Part shown: positions 35,140-49,571 of the stretch, piece by piece
Layout: each line of letters opens with the position of its first letter
Position numbering within the stretch: position 1 is the first letter of the stretch
Source: Isoptericola sediminis
GTDB lineage: Bacteria > Actinomycetota > Actinomycetes > Actinomycetales > Cellulomonadaceae
Length of the DNA: 64,000 nt
NCBI RefSeq assembly: GCF_013085345.1
Contig: NZ_JABFAJ010000012.1
Location: 1-64,000, forward strand
Direction: 5' to 3'
The notes under the pieces: generated by a model
Told to the model about the DNA's origin: nothing
What the model saw: the letters and a program-made list of their open reading frames with translations, nothing else
Databases searched by the model: none
Program-made: the position numbers and the translations under genes

Positions 35140-37978
35140 TGGCGTCTTTTGCCTCCGGCACTCTGGTGCGAGCGCGTGGCCGGGAATGGGTCGTGCTTCC
35201 CGAGAGCACCGAGGACTTCCTGGTGCTCCGACCGCTGGCTGGCGGCGACGCCGACGTGGCCGGGGTGCTTCCGCGCATCGAAGACGTGGAGTCGGCAACG
35301 TTCTCACCGCCGCAAGCGGACGACCTGGGTGATCACCGTTCTGCGAACCTGCTCCGCGATGCCCTGCGCGTCGGGTTTCGGTCCACCGGTGGTCCCTTCC
35401 GCTCGCTGGCGCGGCTTGCCGTCGACCCGCGGCCGTACCAGTTCGTCCCGCTCCTGATGGCGTTACGGCAGGAGACGACGCGACTCCTGATCGCCGACGA
35501 CGTGGGCATCGGCAAGACCATCGAAGCGGGACTTGTCGCCAGTGAGTTGCTCGCCCAGGGCCAGGTGAGAGGACTGACCGTTCTGTGCCCTCCGAGTCTT
35601 GCCGAGCAGTGGCAGGCCGAGCTGCGCGAGAAGTTTGCTCTCGACGCCGAACTCGTCCTCGCGTCCACCGTCACTCGCCTCCAACGCGGCCTCGCCCACG
35701 ACGAGTCGATCTTCGAACGCTACCCGGTCACCATCGTCTCGACCGACTACATCAAGAGCGACCGGCGTCGCGACGAGTTCCTCCGAACGGCACTCGATCT
35801 GGTGATCGTCGACGAGGCGCACACGTGCGTGGTGGATGACGCCGGACGGGCCGGCGGGGGTCGGACCCAGCGCTACCGCCTGCTGCAGGATCTCGCCAAG
35901 GACACCGAGCGGAACCTTGTTCTCGTCACGGCCACGCCCCACTCCGGAAGCGAGGCCGCATTCCGCAACATGCTCGGTTTGCTCGACCCAGCCTTGACGG
36001 ATCTGGACCTCCGCTCGGACGGTGCCCGTGCGCGCGTCGCTCGCCATCTCGTGCAGCGGCGCCGAGCCGACGTGCGCGGGTATCTCGACGAAGACACCAC
36101 GTTCCCCAGCGACCGACGGAGCCGGGAGGTCGGGTACCGACTGTCGCCGGCCTTCCGCGCGTTGCTGGACGACGTCGTCGCGTACGTGAGGGGTCAGGTG
36201 CAGGACCGCTCGGGCACGAAGCTGCAGCAGCGCGTCCGCTGGTGGTCAGGACTCGCGCTCCTGCGATCGGCAGCCTCGTCCCCGGCGGCGCTCACGGCGA
36301 CCTTGATGACCCGTTCGGCCACCGTGTCGGCTGCCGATGCCGAGGGCGCGAACTCCCTGGGCCGCGAGGCCGTTCTCGACTTGGTCGAGGACGACTCGAG
36401 CGAGTCGGACGACGCCGCGCCGGGTGCCGTCCCTGACGCCGACCTCGCCTCTCCCGAGGCCCGAGTTCTCGCTGATCTGGCGGAACGTTCGCACGCGCTG
36501 GACCCGGCGGAGGATGCGAAGCTCGCGGCACTCGTCAAGCAGGTACGCGGACTCATGCGAGACGGCGTCTCGCCCATCGTCTTCTGTCGCTACATCCCGA
36601 CAGCGCACTATGTGGCTCGCCAACTGCGGCAAACCTTCAAGAGGGTCGAGGTCGAGGTGGTCACCGGCGAGCTCGCGCCGGACGACCGTGCCGCGCGGGT
36701 CGGCGGACTGCTCGACGCTTCCGAGGGATCTCCCCACATCCTCGTCGCCACCGACTGCCTCTCCGAGGGCGTCAACCTCCAGGACGGCTTCCAGGCGGTT
36801 GTCCACTACGACCTGGCGTGGAACCCGACGCGCCACGAGCAGCGAGAGGGCCGCGTCGACCGTTTCGGCCAGGAGGCCGAGGTCGTCTACGCCGTCACGC
36901 TCTACGGTGAGGAGAACGGCATCGACGGCGTCGTGCTGGACGTCCTCCTGCGCAAACATGCCCAGATTCGCAAGGACCTCGGGATCAGCGTCCCAGTACC
37001 GAACGAAGCCAATGACCGCGTCCTGAACGCCTTGCTCGAGGGGGTGCTGTTGCGGGGCGGCGAGTACGAGCAGCTGGAGCTCGACATCGGCCTCGTCCCC
37101 GAGGCACGCGAGTTCGACGACGCATGGTCGTCGGCGGCCGAGCAGGAGAAGGTTTCCCGCACGCGGTACGCGCAGGCCACGATCCGGCCGGACGAAGTCG
37201 CCCGCGAGATCGAGGAGGCACGATCACGTCTCGGACGCCCTGACGACGTCGCGGCTTTCGTGAGCACCGCACTCGCCGAGATCGGAGGGTCGGTGACGAG
37301 GACGGACCACGGGCTCGTCCTCGCGTCCCACTCGGTGCCCAGCACGCTTCGTGATCGGCTCCGCGTCGATCGTGACCTGCTGTGGGCGTACGACCTGCCG
37401 GCCCCACGCGGTGCGGCAGTCCTCGCCCGGACCGACCAAAGGGTCGAGGCGTTGGCGCGGTTCGTGCTCGATGGTGCACTGGACCGCCGTGTTCCCGAAC
37501 CCGAGCGGCCGGCACGTCGTGCCGGTGTGATCACGACCGCTGACGTCAGCGCGATGACCGTGCTCCTGCTGGTGCGTGTCCGCGTGCACGTCACACTTCC
37601 GGGGCGGCACGGAACACGCACCGATGTCGCCGAAGAGGCTCGGCTCATGGCCTTCCAGGGGACTCCGAACGATGCGGTATGGCTCGATGAACAGCAGGTT
37701 CAGGAGCTCATGGCGGCACAGCCGTCGGCGAACACACCCAAGGACCGCGCCGAGATGCTGGTCCGGAACGTCGTAGCGGCGCTCCCGCCGTTGCAGGACC
37801 GACTCGAGGCCGAGGCGATGCACGTGGCGGCGGAGATCCGCGAGGCCCACAGCCGTGTCCGACGGGCTGCACGAGGCCGCGAGGCGGCGGGCGGCTTGGG
37901 CGTTCGGGGGCTGGCGGTCGAGCCCCAGCTCCCCGTGGACGTGCTCGGGCTGTTCATCTACCTGCCCGGAGGTGTCGC

Positions 37979-37982
<4 letters not shown>
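35139..37982 (+). CDS. SNF2-family helicase, DrmD-like
   Basis: A 947-residue Swi2/Snf2 translocase. A short N-terminal beta domain (FASGTLVRARGREWVVLPES) precedes the ATPase core: RPYQFVPLLMAL Q motif, Walker A DDVGIGKT (120-127), DEAH in LVIVDEAHTCVVDD (about 223), TATPHSGSE (about 265), and the C-terminal lobe VATDCLSEGVNLQDGFQAVVHYDLAWNP followed by RHEQREGRVDRFGQ (about 536-578). The layout, with an insertion between lobes, resembles DrmD of class 1 DISARM and RapA. The C-terminus ends with helices and LPVDVLGLFIYLPGGV. ATG overlaps the previous stop by 1 base, and the methyltransferase starts 4 bases before its end, as DrmD and DrmMI adjoin in DISARM. Confidence 0.85.
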
Positions 37983-42025
<4,043 letters not shown>

Positions 42026-42026
42026 C

Positions 42027-44273
42027 ATGTCTGAACTGCCATCGCACGTCGTTGAGACGGCTGAGGCCGGTCGTGTCGTGCTCGATCACATGCTCGGCGA
42101 CCAGAGGTCCGTCGTGGACCCGTTCCGTGTGATCTGGACGGCTGAGAACGCCGAGAAGCTCCGCGCCTCGATCGAGGACAACCTCGACGAGGGGTCCGGT
42201 ACCTACTACGAGAAGTTCGAGCACCAGCTGGCGGGCCGCGATCGCGACGTCAAGCTTCTTGCCGCTGAGATGACGTACTTGCGCGAAGTCCCATTGGAGA
42301 ATGTCAACCCGGCGACGAAGCGCAAGCACGTCGAGACGATCCTGTCCTGGATCCCGGACCCCCCATCGATCCCGCGGCAGCTCGCTGAAGGGCTCGGCAA
42401 CCGGGGCGTCTTCCACGGTGGGATCGGCTATAGCCAGAGTGCGTGGAAGCACATCGTCTGGCTGAGCAAGTTCGTGATCACCTGGTCCGGCCTCGACTCC
42501 GCCGCCCGCGAGCTGGCGCGGAGTGACCCGTGGGCTTTTCGGTCGGTCGTGTCCCAGGTGCCGGGTGGTGTGCCGACGATCCGCAATGCGCTGCTCTACC
42601 TGGCCTTCCCCGGGTCGTTTGAGCCCTCGGTCAACGACAGTCACCGTCGGCAGATCCGGGACGCCTTCGCTCACGAACTTGACGCCACGGCCGGTGACGA
42701 CCCCACCAGTATCGACCATGACCTCCTTGCCATCAGGGAACGTCTGGAGGCTGCGCAGGGCGGTCACATCAACTTCTACGACGAGCCGTATCTCTCGGCA
42801 TGGCAGAGGCGTGCCGCCACGACCGGCGAGCGTGCCTGGGCCGTTCGGACGCGACCAGCGGGGCGGGAGCTCATCAATCGGTGGGTACTGGAGGAGTTCG
42901 TCTCGCTTGCCGGTACACACCTGCCGGACGTCGCAGTCGGCAGCGACAAGGAGGTTGTGCGGCAGGCGGTCGCCGAAGGCTACGACCACGTCGACTACGC
43001 TCAGCGACTGAGCCTCACCGAAGACTATTTCGCGTTCCTCACGAGGATGGGCGAGGGCGACGTCGTCGTTGCCCGTCACGACGACGAGGCCTGGCTCGGG
43101 CGCATCACCGGCGCGGCAGAGTTCTTCGATGACGAGCCACGGCTGCGCAGGTCGGTGCAGTGGGAACCCGATCCGGTCGCCGTCGATGTTCTGCCGCCTC
43201 CGGTGCCCAACCTCCTTGCGGCGCCGGCGCGAAGCGTGGTGGAACTGACGGAAGCCGTCAATGACCTGGCCAAGCTCTTTGACGAGGAGCCGGACGAGCT
43301 CGAGCCTGAGGCTCGTGAGGTGCCACCACCGACAGGGGCCACGACCCCGGCGCTTCGTCGCGCCACCGAGGATTTGTCCTGGCGTCTGCACATGGACAAG
43401 TCCTGGCTGGACGAGTATATCGACCTGCTCGAATCTCGACACCAGGTGATCGTTCATGGCCCTCCGGGTACGGGGAAGACGTATGTCGCCTTAAGGATCG
43501 CAAAGCATGTCGCCGGTGACGAGGCCGTGCGCATCGTGCAGTTCCATCCCTCATATGCGTATGAGGACTTCTTCGAAGGCTTCCGTCCTCGCGCCCGGGA
43601 GGACGGCGGGCTGGCGTTCGACAAGGTACCGGGGCCGCTCCGTGAGATCGCCTCGGAGGCTGCCGCCAACCCTGGGGCCCCGTACGTCTTGATCATCGAC
43701 GAGGTCAACCGCGGCAATGTCGCCAAGGTGTTCGGCGAACTGTACTTCCTGCTGGAGTATCGTGACGAGAACGTCTATCTACAGTATTCTCCGGACCGCC
43801 CCTTCTCGTTGCCGAAGAACCTGTTCATCATCGGGACGATGAACACGGCAGACCGTTCGATCGCCCTGGTCGATGCGGCGATCCGTCGTCGGTTCTCGTT
43901 CATCGAGATGCACCCGGACGGCGAGCCTGTGCACGGGCTCCTTGCGCGTTGGCTCGAGGCGAATCAGCGGGATGGCCACCGCGCGGAACTGTTGGCGGCG
44001 CTCAACCGCGAGATCGGCGAGGAGGACCGCGACTTCAAGGTGGGGCCGTCGTACCTGATGAGGCCCGATGCCGACACGGATCCTGGTATGGAGCGGATCT
44101 GGCGGCATGACATCCTGCCTCTTCTCGAGGAGCACTACTACGGTCGGCTGACGCGCGACGAGGTGGAGGCGGCATTTGGCCTCGAGGCGCTGCGTCGTCG
44201 GGTCGCCTCGCGTGCGGACATGAGTGAGACAGTCTCGGCCGAGGACGAAGCGGCACTACCTCCGGAGCGGTAA
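42027..44273 (+). CDS. McrB-like AAA+ protein with N-terminal reader-like region
   Basis: A 748-residue protein whose C-terminal half is a McrB-family AAA+ motor: Walker A GPPGTGKT (about 478-485), QFHPSYAYEDFFEGFRPR, Walker B LIIDEVNRGN (about 555-564), the McrB signature GTMNTADRSIALVDAAIRRRF (key residues MNTADRS and RRRF; about 603-624). N-terminal residues 1-250 are helical; 265-390 contain WAVRTRP...EEFVSLAGTHLP, FLTRMGEGDVVVARHDDEAWLGRITG, which looks like a PUA/EVE-type modified-base reader. ATG 42027 follows GGAGG and lies 1 base after the methyltransferase stop. Its neighbour is McrC, which stimulates the NTPase and supplies the nuclease in known systems. Confidence 0.88.
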   Translation: MSELPSHVVETAEAGRVVLDHMLGDQRSVVDPFRVIWTAENAEKLRASIEDNLDEGSGTYYEKFEHQLAGRDRDVKLLAAEMTYLREVPLENVNPATKRKHVETILSWIPDPPSIPRQLAEGLGNRGVFHGGIGYSQSAWKHIVWLSKFVITWSGLDSAARELARSDPWAFRSVVSQVPGGVPTIRNALLYLAFPGSFEPSVNDSHRRQIRDAFAHELDATAGDDPTSIDHDLLAIRERLEAAQGGHINFYDEPYLSAWQRRAATTGERAWAVRTRPAGRELINRWVLEEFVSLAGTHLPDVAVGSDKEVVRQAVAEGYDHVDYAQRLSLTEDYFAFLTRMGEGDVVVARHDDEAWLGRITGAAEFFDDEPRLRRSVQWEPDPVAVDVLPPPVPNLLAAPARSVVELTEAVNDLAKLFDEEPDELEPEAREVPPPTGATTPALRRATEDLSWRLHMDKSWLDEYIDLLESRHQVIVHGPPGTGKTYVALRIAKHVAGDEAVRIVQFHPSYAYEDFFEGFRPRAREDGGLAFDKVPGPLREIASEAAANPGAPYVLIIDEVNRGNVAKVFGELYFLLEYRDENVYLQYSPDRPFSLPKNLFIIGTMNTADRSIALVDAAIRRRFSFIEMHPDGEPVHGLLARWLEANQRDGHRAELLAALNREIGEEDRDFKVGPSYLMRPDADTDPGMERIWRHDILPLLEEHYYGRLTRDEVEAAFGLEALRRRVASRADMSETVSAEDEAALPPER

Positions 44274-45463
44274 TGCGCGTCGAACTGCCGGAGAACGACC
44301 AGAGTGGCGGCGTCCTTCCGTTGGAGGACGCGGCTGCGACTGCCCTGGCGCTCACGGAGCTGGTCGAGGTGCGCAGGGACACACCCACCAGATGGCGAAT
44401 CCTGCCGCGGCGGAACCGCATCGGTGCCGTGCGCGTCGGGGAACTCGAGGTCGTCGTGAGGCCCAAGGCGGCCTTCGCCTCGGTGATGTTCATGCTGGGC
44501 TACGCCCGTGACCCGGGCTACCTTCCCTGGGAGGTCGATGGGTTCGTCGAGGACGATCTCTGGTCGGCCGTCGGGGAGACCCTGGCGAGGCTCGCCGAGC
44601 GAGGATTGATGCAGGGTGTGCTCCAGGGATACGTCACCCGTGACGACGCTCTCGGTGTTCTGCGGGGACGCGTCCGAGCTGCAGATCAGGCGGCCCGGCG
44701 TCCCGGGGCGCTGTTGCCGCTGGAGGTGACGTACGACGAGTACGAGCCGGACATCGCCGAGAACCGGATTCTGAGAGCAGCGCTGAATCGGATGATGCTG
44801 GTGCCCAGACTGCCGCGCCGTGTGCACTCACGCCTCGGGCACCTCTCCGGTCGGCTGGATGGCGTGTCGCCGCTTGTCCCCGGGGCACCGCTGCCGGCAT
44901 GGCGACGGACGCGCATGAATCTGCGCTATCAGCCCGCACTGCAGCTTGCCGAGGTGGTGCTGCGGTCTGTCGGCCTGTCGTCGACCGTCGGGGGGATGCC
45001 TGTCGCATCGTTCGTGGTGGACATGGCAACGGTCTTCGAGGACTTCGCGACGACGGCTCTGCGAGAGTCGCTGTTCCGCTTGAGTCCACGTGGCCGAACC
45101 GTCGCCCAGCACCAGGCGTGGGCCGACGAGGGTGAACGCGTACGTATCAAGCCCGACATCGTGCATTTTGCCGGTCGGCAACCACGAATCGTCTTTGACG
45201 CCAAGTACAAGCTTGGCTCCGAGGACGGCGGGTACCCGACGTCCGACGTCTATCAAATGCACGCGTACTGCACGGCACTGGGACTGAGGCGCGGCTACCT
45301 CGTCTATGCCGGCTCGCGAGCCGAAGGGGCGGGCGCCTCGACCCACCGGATACTGAACACCGAGATCGACGTCGTTCAGTGGCCCCTGGACGTGCGCGCC
45401 GTTCCCGCCGAGCTCCTCGACCAGATCGACGTACTGGCGATCGACGCTGGTCAGTACCCGTGA
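44273..45463 (+). CDS. mcrC: McrC-like restriction nuclease subunit
   Basis: A 396-residue McrC-family protein. The N-terminal half is the McrB-docking finger region (ELVEVRRDTPTRWRILPRRN, VGELEVVVRPKAAFASVMFMLGYA). The C-terminal half is a PD-(D/E)xK nuclease: PD at 294-295 (IKPDIVHF), then the FDAKYKL motif with D309 and K311, then SDVYQMHAYCTALGLRRGYLVYAG. Catalytic residues look intact. The TAATG overlap with the McrB-like gene implies obligate co-expression. It is the last gene of the five-gene operon; about 60 bp later the SprT-like gene ends on the other strand. Confidence 0.9.
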   Translation: MRVELPENDQSGGVLPLEDAAATALALTELVEVRRDTPTRWRILPRRNRIGAVRVGELEVVVRPKAAFASVMFMLGYARDPGYLPWEVDGFVEDDLWSAVGETLARLAERGLMQGVLQGYVTRDDALGVLRGRVRAADQAARRPGALLPLEVTYDEYEPDIAENRILRAALNRMMLVPRLPRRVHSRLGHLSGRLDGVSPLVPGAPLPAWRRTRMNLRYQPALQLAEVVLRSVGLSSTVGGMPVASFVVDMATVFEDFATTALRESLFRLSPRGRTVAQHQAWADEGERVRIKPDIVHFAGRQPRIVFDAKYKLGSEDGGYPTSDVYQMHAYCTALGLRRGYLVYAGSRAEGAGASTHRILNTEIDVVQWPLDVRAVPAELLDQIDVLAIDAGQYP

Positions 45464-45523
45464 CCGTGTTGCCGCGTCAGATGGTCGGTCGCAGGGCCGG
45501 CACCCGGCACCCGCAACTTCTTG

Positions 45524-46375
45524 TCAAGGAGTGCGTTCACCGTCCACCGGGGCAGCGAGCCGGAACGGAACGCGGAGTGCTGTCCCGTCGGAGAATCTCA
45601 CGACATACCGAGTGCCCTTGACGTGTGTGATCGACCCCCCGTGACCCGTCCATGCATGGTCGCCCCTGAGATCGACAGTCGTGCCGGGCTCGAGGATGGG
45701 GGTGCCCCTCCAGCGCCAGGAGAGAAGGTACGTCTCGTCGAAGCGCCGGGGTGAGCACGTTCCGCACGAGACCCTGAGATTCTTCGGTGCGCGGTGAAGG
45801 TCGCGGGTGTGGCCGACGGGGCACTCCCCGGTCCAGTCTCCCTCGACTCGAGCGATGGAGGAGTCGTAGCACCGTTCCGGACGAGCACCGATCTCAGCAG
45901 CCTTCGCCTTCCACACCTTGCCGTGCCCGTGTGTGGGACCCACGAGGGCGTGCGCGATCTCATGAAGGATGGTGTTCGTCGCCTCGTCGCGTGGGAATTG
46001 GCGCATCAAGGGTGTCGAGAGTGAGATCACGCGGTCTCGGTGCCGCGTGAGACCCGCACGACGGACGGCGCGATCCCATCGGAACGTCCAGTCACTCAGC
46101 CCGTGATCATTCATCAACCGGCGGGCGATGATGCCGAGCTCGGGCAGTGGCAACGGCCCTGCATCCGCGACAGGGGTTGTCGTGGCGGGGCTCGCCCACT
46201 CGACAGATTCAGGACCCTCGTCGAAAAGGTCACCCGGGCCGACCGGCAAGAGTTCACCTTGTCCAACCAAGGCGGGCCCGCCGCGGTGCAGCGTGCTATC
46301 AGATGTGGCGCTACCTGGTGGATCGTCCGTCGGGGCCGCATCGAACAGGTCGGGTTGGTGCCACTCCGCGCTCAC
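45524..46375 (-). CDS. SprT-like zinc metalloprotease-domain protein
   Basis: A 283-residue protein with a SprT-like domain (about 80-215): the zinc motif is HEIAH at 138-142 with a third histidine at about 151 in THGHGKVWKAKA, and a C-terminal zinc-ribbon-like set CPVGH...CGTC. About 75 disordered Asp/Pro-rich residues precede it, and a small beta domain (TTVDLRGDHAWTGHGGSITHVKGTRYVVRF) follows. SprT/Spartan proteins cleave DNA-crosslinked proteins. Start is GTG at 46375. It is placed between the McrBC end and the AddB-like gene, divergent from the latter, so regulation may be shared. A role in clearing protein-DNA adducts left by the neighbouring nucleases is inference. Confidence 0.82.
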   Translation of the reverse strand: MSAEWHQPDLFDAAPTDDPPGSATSDSTLHRGGPALVGQGELLPVGPGDLFDEGPESVEWASPATTTPVADAGPLPLPELGIIARRLMNDHGLSDWTFRWDRAVRRAGLTRHRDRVISLSTPLMRQFPRDEATNTILHEIAHALVGPTHGHGKVWKAKAAEIGARPERCYDSSIARVEGDWTGECPVGHTRDLHRAPKNLRVSCGTCSPRRFDETYLLSWRWRGTPILEPGTTVDLRGDHAWTGHGGSITHVKGTRYVVRFSDGTALRVPFRLAAPVDGERTP

Positions 46376-46541
46376 CGTCGCGTCACGCTCCCTGTTGGTT
46401 GGTGTGGTCTACAGAGCGTATGCGAGACATATGTGCATCGACCCGTTTCCGTCGGGTGAAATCGGCAGTTTGTCCCGCGAAAACACCGCGTGTGTCGCTC
46501 GCCCGTGCTTGCATGGCCCCACGGATGTGAGGTGAGGTGAC
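46376..46541. promoter_or_regulatory. Divergent promoter gap between SprT-like and AddB-like genes
   Basis: A 166-bp gap with lower GC than its flanks, containing the palindrome ACATATGT (46427-46434) and CCCGTTTCCGTCGGG, a small possible hairpin. The AddB-like GTG is preceded by GAGGTGAGGTGA. No ORF of its own. Confidence 0.4.
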
Positions 46542-49500
46542 GTGTTGCAGGTCGTGTCTGTCGCGAACGGTGCGCCTGCGCTGAGCCGGCTGCGTGAGGA
46601 GATCTCAAGGATCAAGGCGCACGACGCCATGGCGTCGGTGGTGCTCATCGCACCGAACCAGCTCGCGGGTACGGTGGCGCGTCGGCACCTGGCGCGGCAT
46701 GGCCGCGAACAGCGGGGCGGCGATCGGGTGCCGGGGATCGCGGGCCTGGATGTCACCACGATCGACCGGTTCGCCGAACGCTTGGCCGCTTCATTGCTGA
46801 CACCACGGCGTCCTGCCACCGGGCCGGTACTCGCCACTGCCTGGCGCGCAGCCCTGGCAGATGAACCAGGCCTGTTCGGTGAGGTCGCCGACCACACCGC
46901 CACGATCGAGGCCTTGGTTGCCGCCCACCGCGAGCTGCGCGATCTGGACGAGCACGAACTGAACGCCCTCGCCGCCGACGGCCCGGCTGTCACCCGCGAC
47001 CTGGTCCGCCTGCACCTCGCGGTCGCCGCGCGCCTCGCCCCCGACTGGTACGACACCCGTGACCTGCTCGACACAGCCACCGCTGGGGCCTCGGTGGTCA
47101 CCGACCCCGTCGTGCTGTACCTGCCGCAGGACCTGAGCAACCCGCAGCAGCGCTTCATCGCGGCGCTCGCCGAGGGGACCGACGTCGTCGCCATCGAGCC
47201 CGACACCGACACGCCGTCGGCCACCGCAACCCGCGTTGCCAACGCCTCGGACTCTGACGACGAGATCCGCTCCGCCGTCCGCGAGGTCGTCGCCGCGTTG
47301 CGCACCACGCCGGCCGAGCGCATCGCCGTCCTGTATACGGCCCGTGAGCCGTATGCCCGCCTGCTGCACGAGCAGCTCACGGCAGCGGGTATCCGCGTCA
47401 ACGGCCCCGGCGTGCGGCCCGTCGTCGACCGCGCCATCGCGCGCACGCTGACCGAGATCCTCGCCCTCGGGCCCGCAGACATGCCGCGCGCCGACCTCTT
47501 CCGCGCGTTGGCCGGAGCCCCGGTGCGCGCACCGGACGGGGACCGGGTCCCGGTCGCACGCTGGGAGCGCCTGTCCCGCGAGGCCGGGATCATCGGCGGC
47601 GACGACTGGTCCACGCGCCTCGAGTACTTCATCGAGTCCGCCCGGCAGCGCGCCGCGGGCCAGGAAGCAGGCTCCACGCGGGCGGAGTTCGCGACCCGTC
47701 AGGCCGACGACGCCACCGCGCTGCGCGCATTCGTCGGGCATCTGCACGGCGAACTCGCCCGCGGCGCCGCCGAGGAGACCTGGGCAGGCCTCTCCGAGTG
47801 GGCCCTGGACCTGCTGCGCACCCTCCTTGGCGCCGACGAGGACCTGCTCCGGCTCCCGCCCGAGGAGCAGCACGCCGCCGCGGCCTGCACCCGCATCCTG
47901 CGCGGTCTCGCCGTGCTCGACGACGTCGACGGACCGGCCTCCCTCGAGGCGCTGATCGAGACGCTGCACCTCGAGCTGGAGCACGCCCGCCCGCGCGTCG
48001 GCAGCATCGGCGATGGCGTGCTCGTCGCGCCGGTGTCCGCCGCCGTCGGACTCGATCTGGACCTCGCCGTCGTCGTCGGCCTGAGCGAAGGTCTCTACCC
48101 GGGCAGGCCGCGCCTCGATGCTCTCCTGCCCGAGTCGGTCCGCACCGCCGTCGACTCGCTTCGCACGGCTCGCGACGAACTGAAGACCCGGCACCGGCAC
48201 CTGCTCGCGGCGTTCGTCGCCGCCCCGGACGTGGTCGCCTCGTTCCCGCGCGGTGACCTGCGTTCGTCCGGGCACCGGCTGCCCAGCCGCTGGCTGCTCG
48301 ATACGCTGCGCGAGCTCGCCGACAGCTCCGACCTGGCGGCGACTGCGTGGGAGAACGCCGACTACCGCGGCCGCATGGCCCAGTCCGCCTCCTTCGCGGG
48401 CGAACTGCTACGCACCCCACGGCCCGCCACCGGCAGCGAGTGGCGAACCCAGGCCGCGCGCGCCGGCTTCCTGCACGACGATGTCGCCACAGCCGCTCAG
48501 ACCTTGTTGCGCGCGCGGCGCTCACCGAACCTGACCCGGTTCGACGGCAACCTGACCGGCGTGCCCGGACTGCCGGACCACGCCGACGGGGAGCACCCGA
48601 TCGCGCCCACCACGCTGGAGAACTATGCCGGGTGCCCGCACGCCTACTTCGTGGAACGACTGCTCCAGGTCCGGCCGATCGACCTGCCCGAGGAGATCGT
48701 CACGATCACCGCGCTCGAGATCGGCAACATCATCCACCAGGTCCTGGACCAGCTGATCACCGAACACCTGGGTGCCGGCTTGTTGCCTGGTCCGGGGGAG
48801 CCCTGGCCGCAGGCGGCCCGCGACCGGCTGACTGCGATCGGGCAGGAGCTCTGCCAGTCCGCCGAGCAGCGCGGCCTGACCGGCCACCCCCGCCTCTGGG
48901 AGAACGAACGCACGCGGATCGCCGCCGACCTGCTCGCCCTGCTCGACGCCGACGACGCCTGGCGCGCCGAGCGTGTCGCTCACCCGGTCGCCAGCGAAGT
49001 CGCCTTCGGCACCGGAGCCGACGACGCTGCCCCTGCCGTTGAGGTTCCGGTGACCCGCCCGGACGGCACTCCCGGACGCGTGCTCCTGCGCGGCAGCGTC
49101 GACATGGTCAGCCGCGCCGCGGGCGGCACCGTGCTGGTCACCGACCTCAAGACCGGCAGGCGGGATGCCTTCAAGCCCATCGAGGCTGGCGACCCGCTGG
49201 TCGCCGGCACCAAGCTGCAGTTGCCCGTCTACGCGTTGGCGGCGCGCGACGCCGTCGGCGACGGCACGGCCGGTGTCGAGGCCGGCTATTGGTTCGTGCG
49301 CAAGGATCCTGGACGGATCGAGCTGCCGCTGACGCCCGACCTCGAGCAGCGTTACGCGGCCGCGCTCAGCGTGCTGGTCGGTTCGATCGCCACCGGGCTG
49401 TTCCCGCAACGACCACCGGAGAAAGACGACTACGCCTACACCCAGTGCTGGTACTGCAACCCGGACGCCGTGGGCTACGGCCCGGCCCGTGGCCGGTGGG

Positions 49501-49571
49501 AGGCCAAACAGCACGATCCGGCTCTCACAGATCTGATGTCGCTCATCGCCCCGGACGGAGGCGCTGCGTGA
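46542..49571 (+). CDS. AddB-like PD-(D/E)xK nuclease / inactivated helicase
   Basis: A 1009-residue protein with a RecB-type nuclease domain at its C-terminus: FVERL after YAGCPHAYF (about 698), the catalytic segment VLVTDLKTGRRD (about 864-875) and a CWYC pair (about 969-972), which with the upstream cysteine recalls the AddB iron-sulfur cluster. The N-terminal 650 residues look like a degenerate UvrD-type helicase (ASVVLIAPNQLAGTVARRHL; no Walker A lysine motif). The MTPVSAAVGLDLDLAVVVGLSEGLYP-like region (about 495-525) is the expected helicase motif V remnant. Partner of the next gene, which it overlaps by 4 bases (GTGA). Actinobacteria normally use AdnAB for break resection; this unit may be that or an island-borne relative. 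Confidence 0.85.
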   Translation: MLQVVSVANGAPALSRLREEISRIKAHDAMASVVLIAPNQLAGTVARRHLARHGREQRGGDRVPGIAGLDVTTIDRFAERLAASLLTPRRPATGPVLATAWRAALADEPGLFGEVADHTATIEALVAAHRELRDLDEHELNALAADGPAVTRDLVRLHLAVAARLAPDWYDTRDLLDTATAGASVVTDPVVLYLPQDLSNPQQRFIAALAEGTDVVAIEPDTDTPSATATRVANASDSDDEIRSAVREVVAALRTTPAERIAVLYTAREPYARLLHEQLTAAGIRVNGPGVRPVVDRAIARTLTEILALGPADMPRADLFRALAGAPVRAPDGDRVPVARWERLSREAGIIGGDDWSTRLEYFIESARQRAAGQEAGSTRAEFATRQADDATALRAFVGHLHGELARGAAEETWAGLSEWALDLLRTLLGADEDLLRLPPEEQHAAAACTRILRGLAVLDDVDGPASLEALIETLHLELEHARPRVGSIGDGVLVAPVSAAVGLDLDLAVVVGLSEGLYPGRPRLDALLPESVRTAVDSLRTARDELKTRHRHLLAAFVAAPDVVASFPRGDLRSSGHRLPSRWLLDTLRELADSSDLAATAWENADYRGRMAQSASFAGELLRTPRPATGSEWRTQAARAGFLHDDVATAAQTLLRARRSPNLTRFDGNLTGVPGLPDHADGEHPIAPTTLENYAGCPHAYFVERLLQVRPIDLPEEIVTITALEIGNIIHQVLDQLITEHLGAGLLPGPGEPWPQAARDRLTAIGQELCQSAEQRGLTGHPRLWENERTRIAADLLALLDADDAWRAERVAHPVASEVAFGTGADDAAPAVEVPVTRPDGTPGRVLLRGSVDMVSRAAGGTVLVTDLKTGRRDAFKPIEAGDPLVAGTKLQLPVYALAARDAVGDGTAGVEAGYWFVRKDPGRIELPLTPDLEQRYAAALSVLVGSIATGLFPQRPPEKDDYAYTQCWYCNPDAVGYGPARGRWEAKQHDPALTDLMSLIAPDGGAA

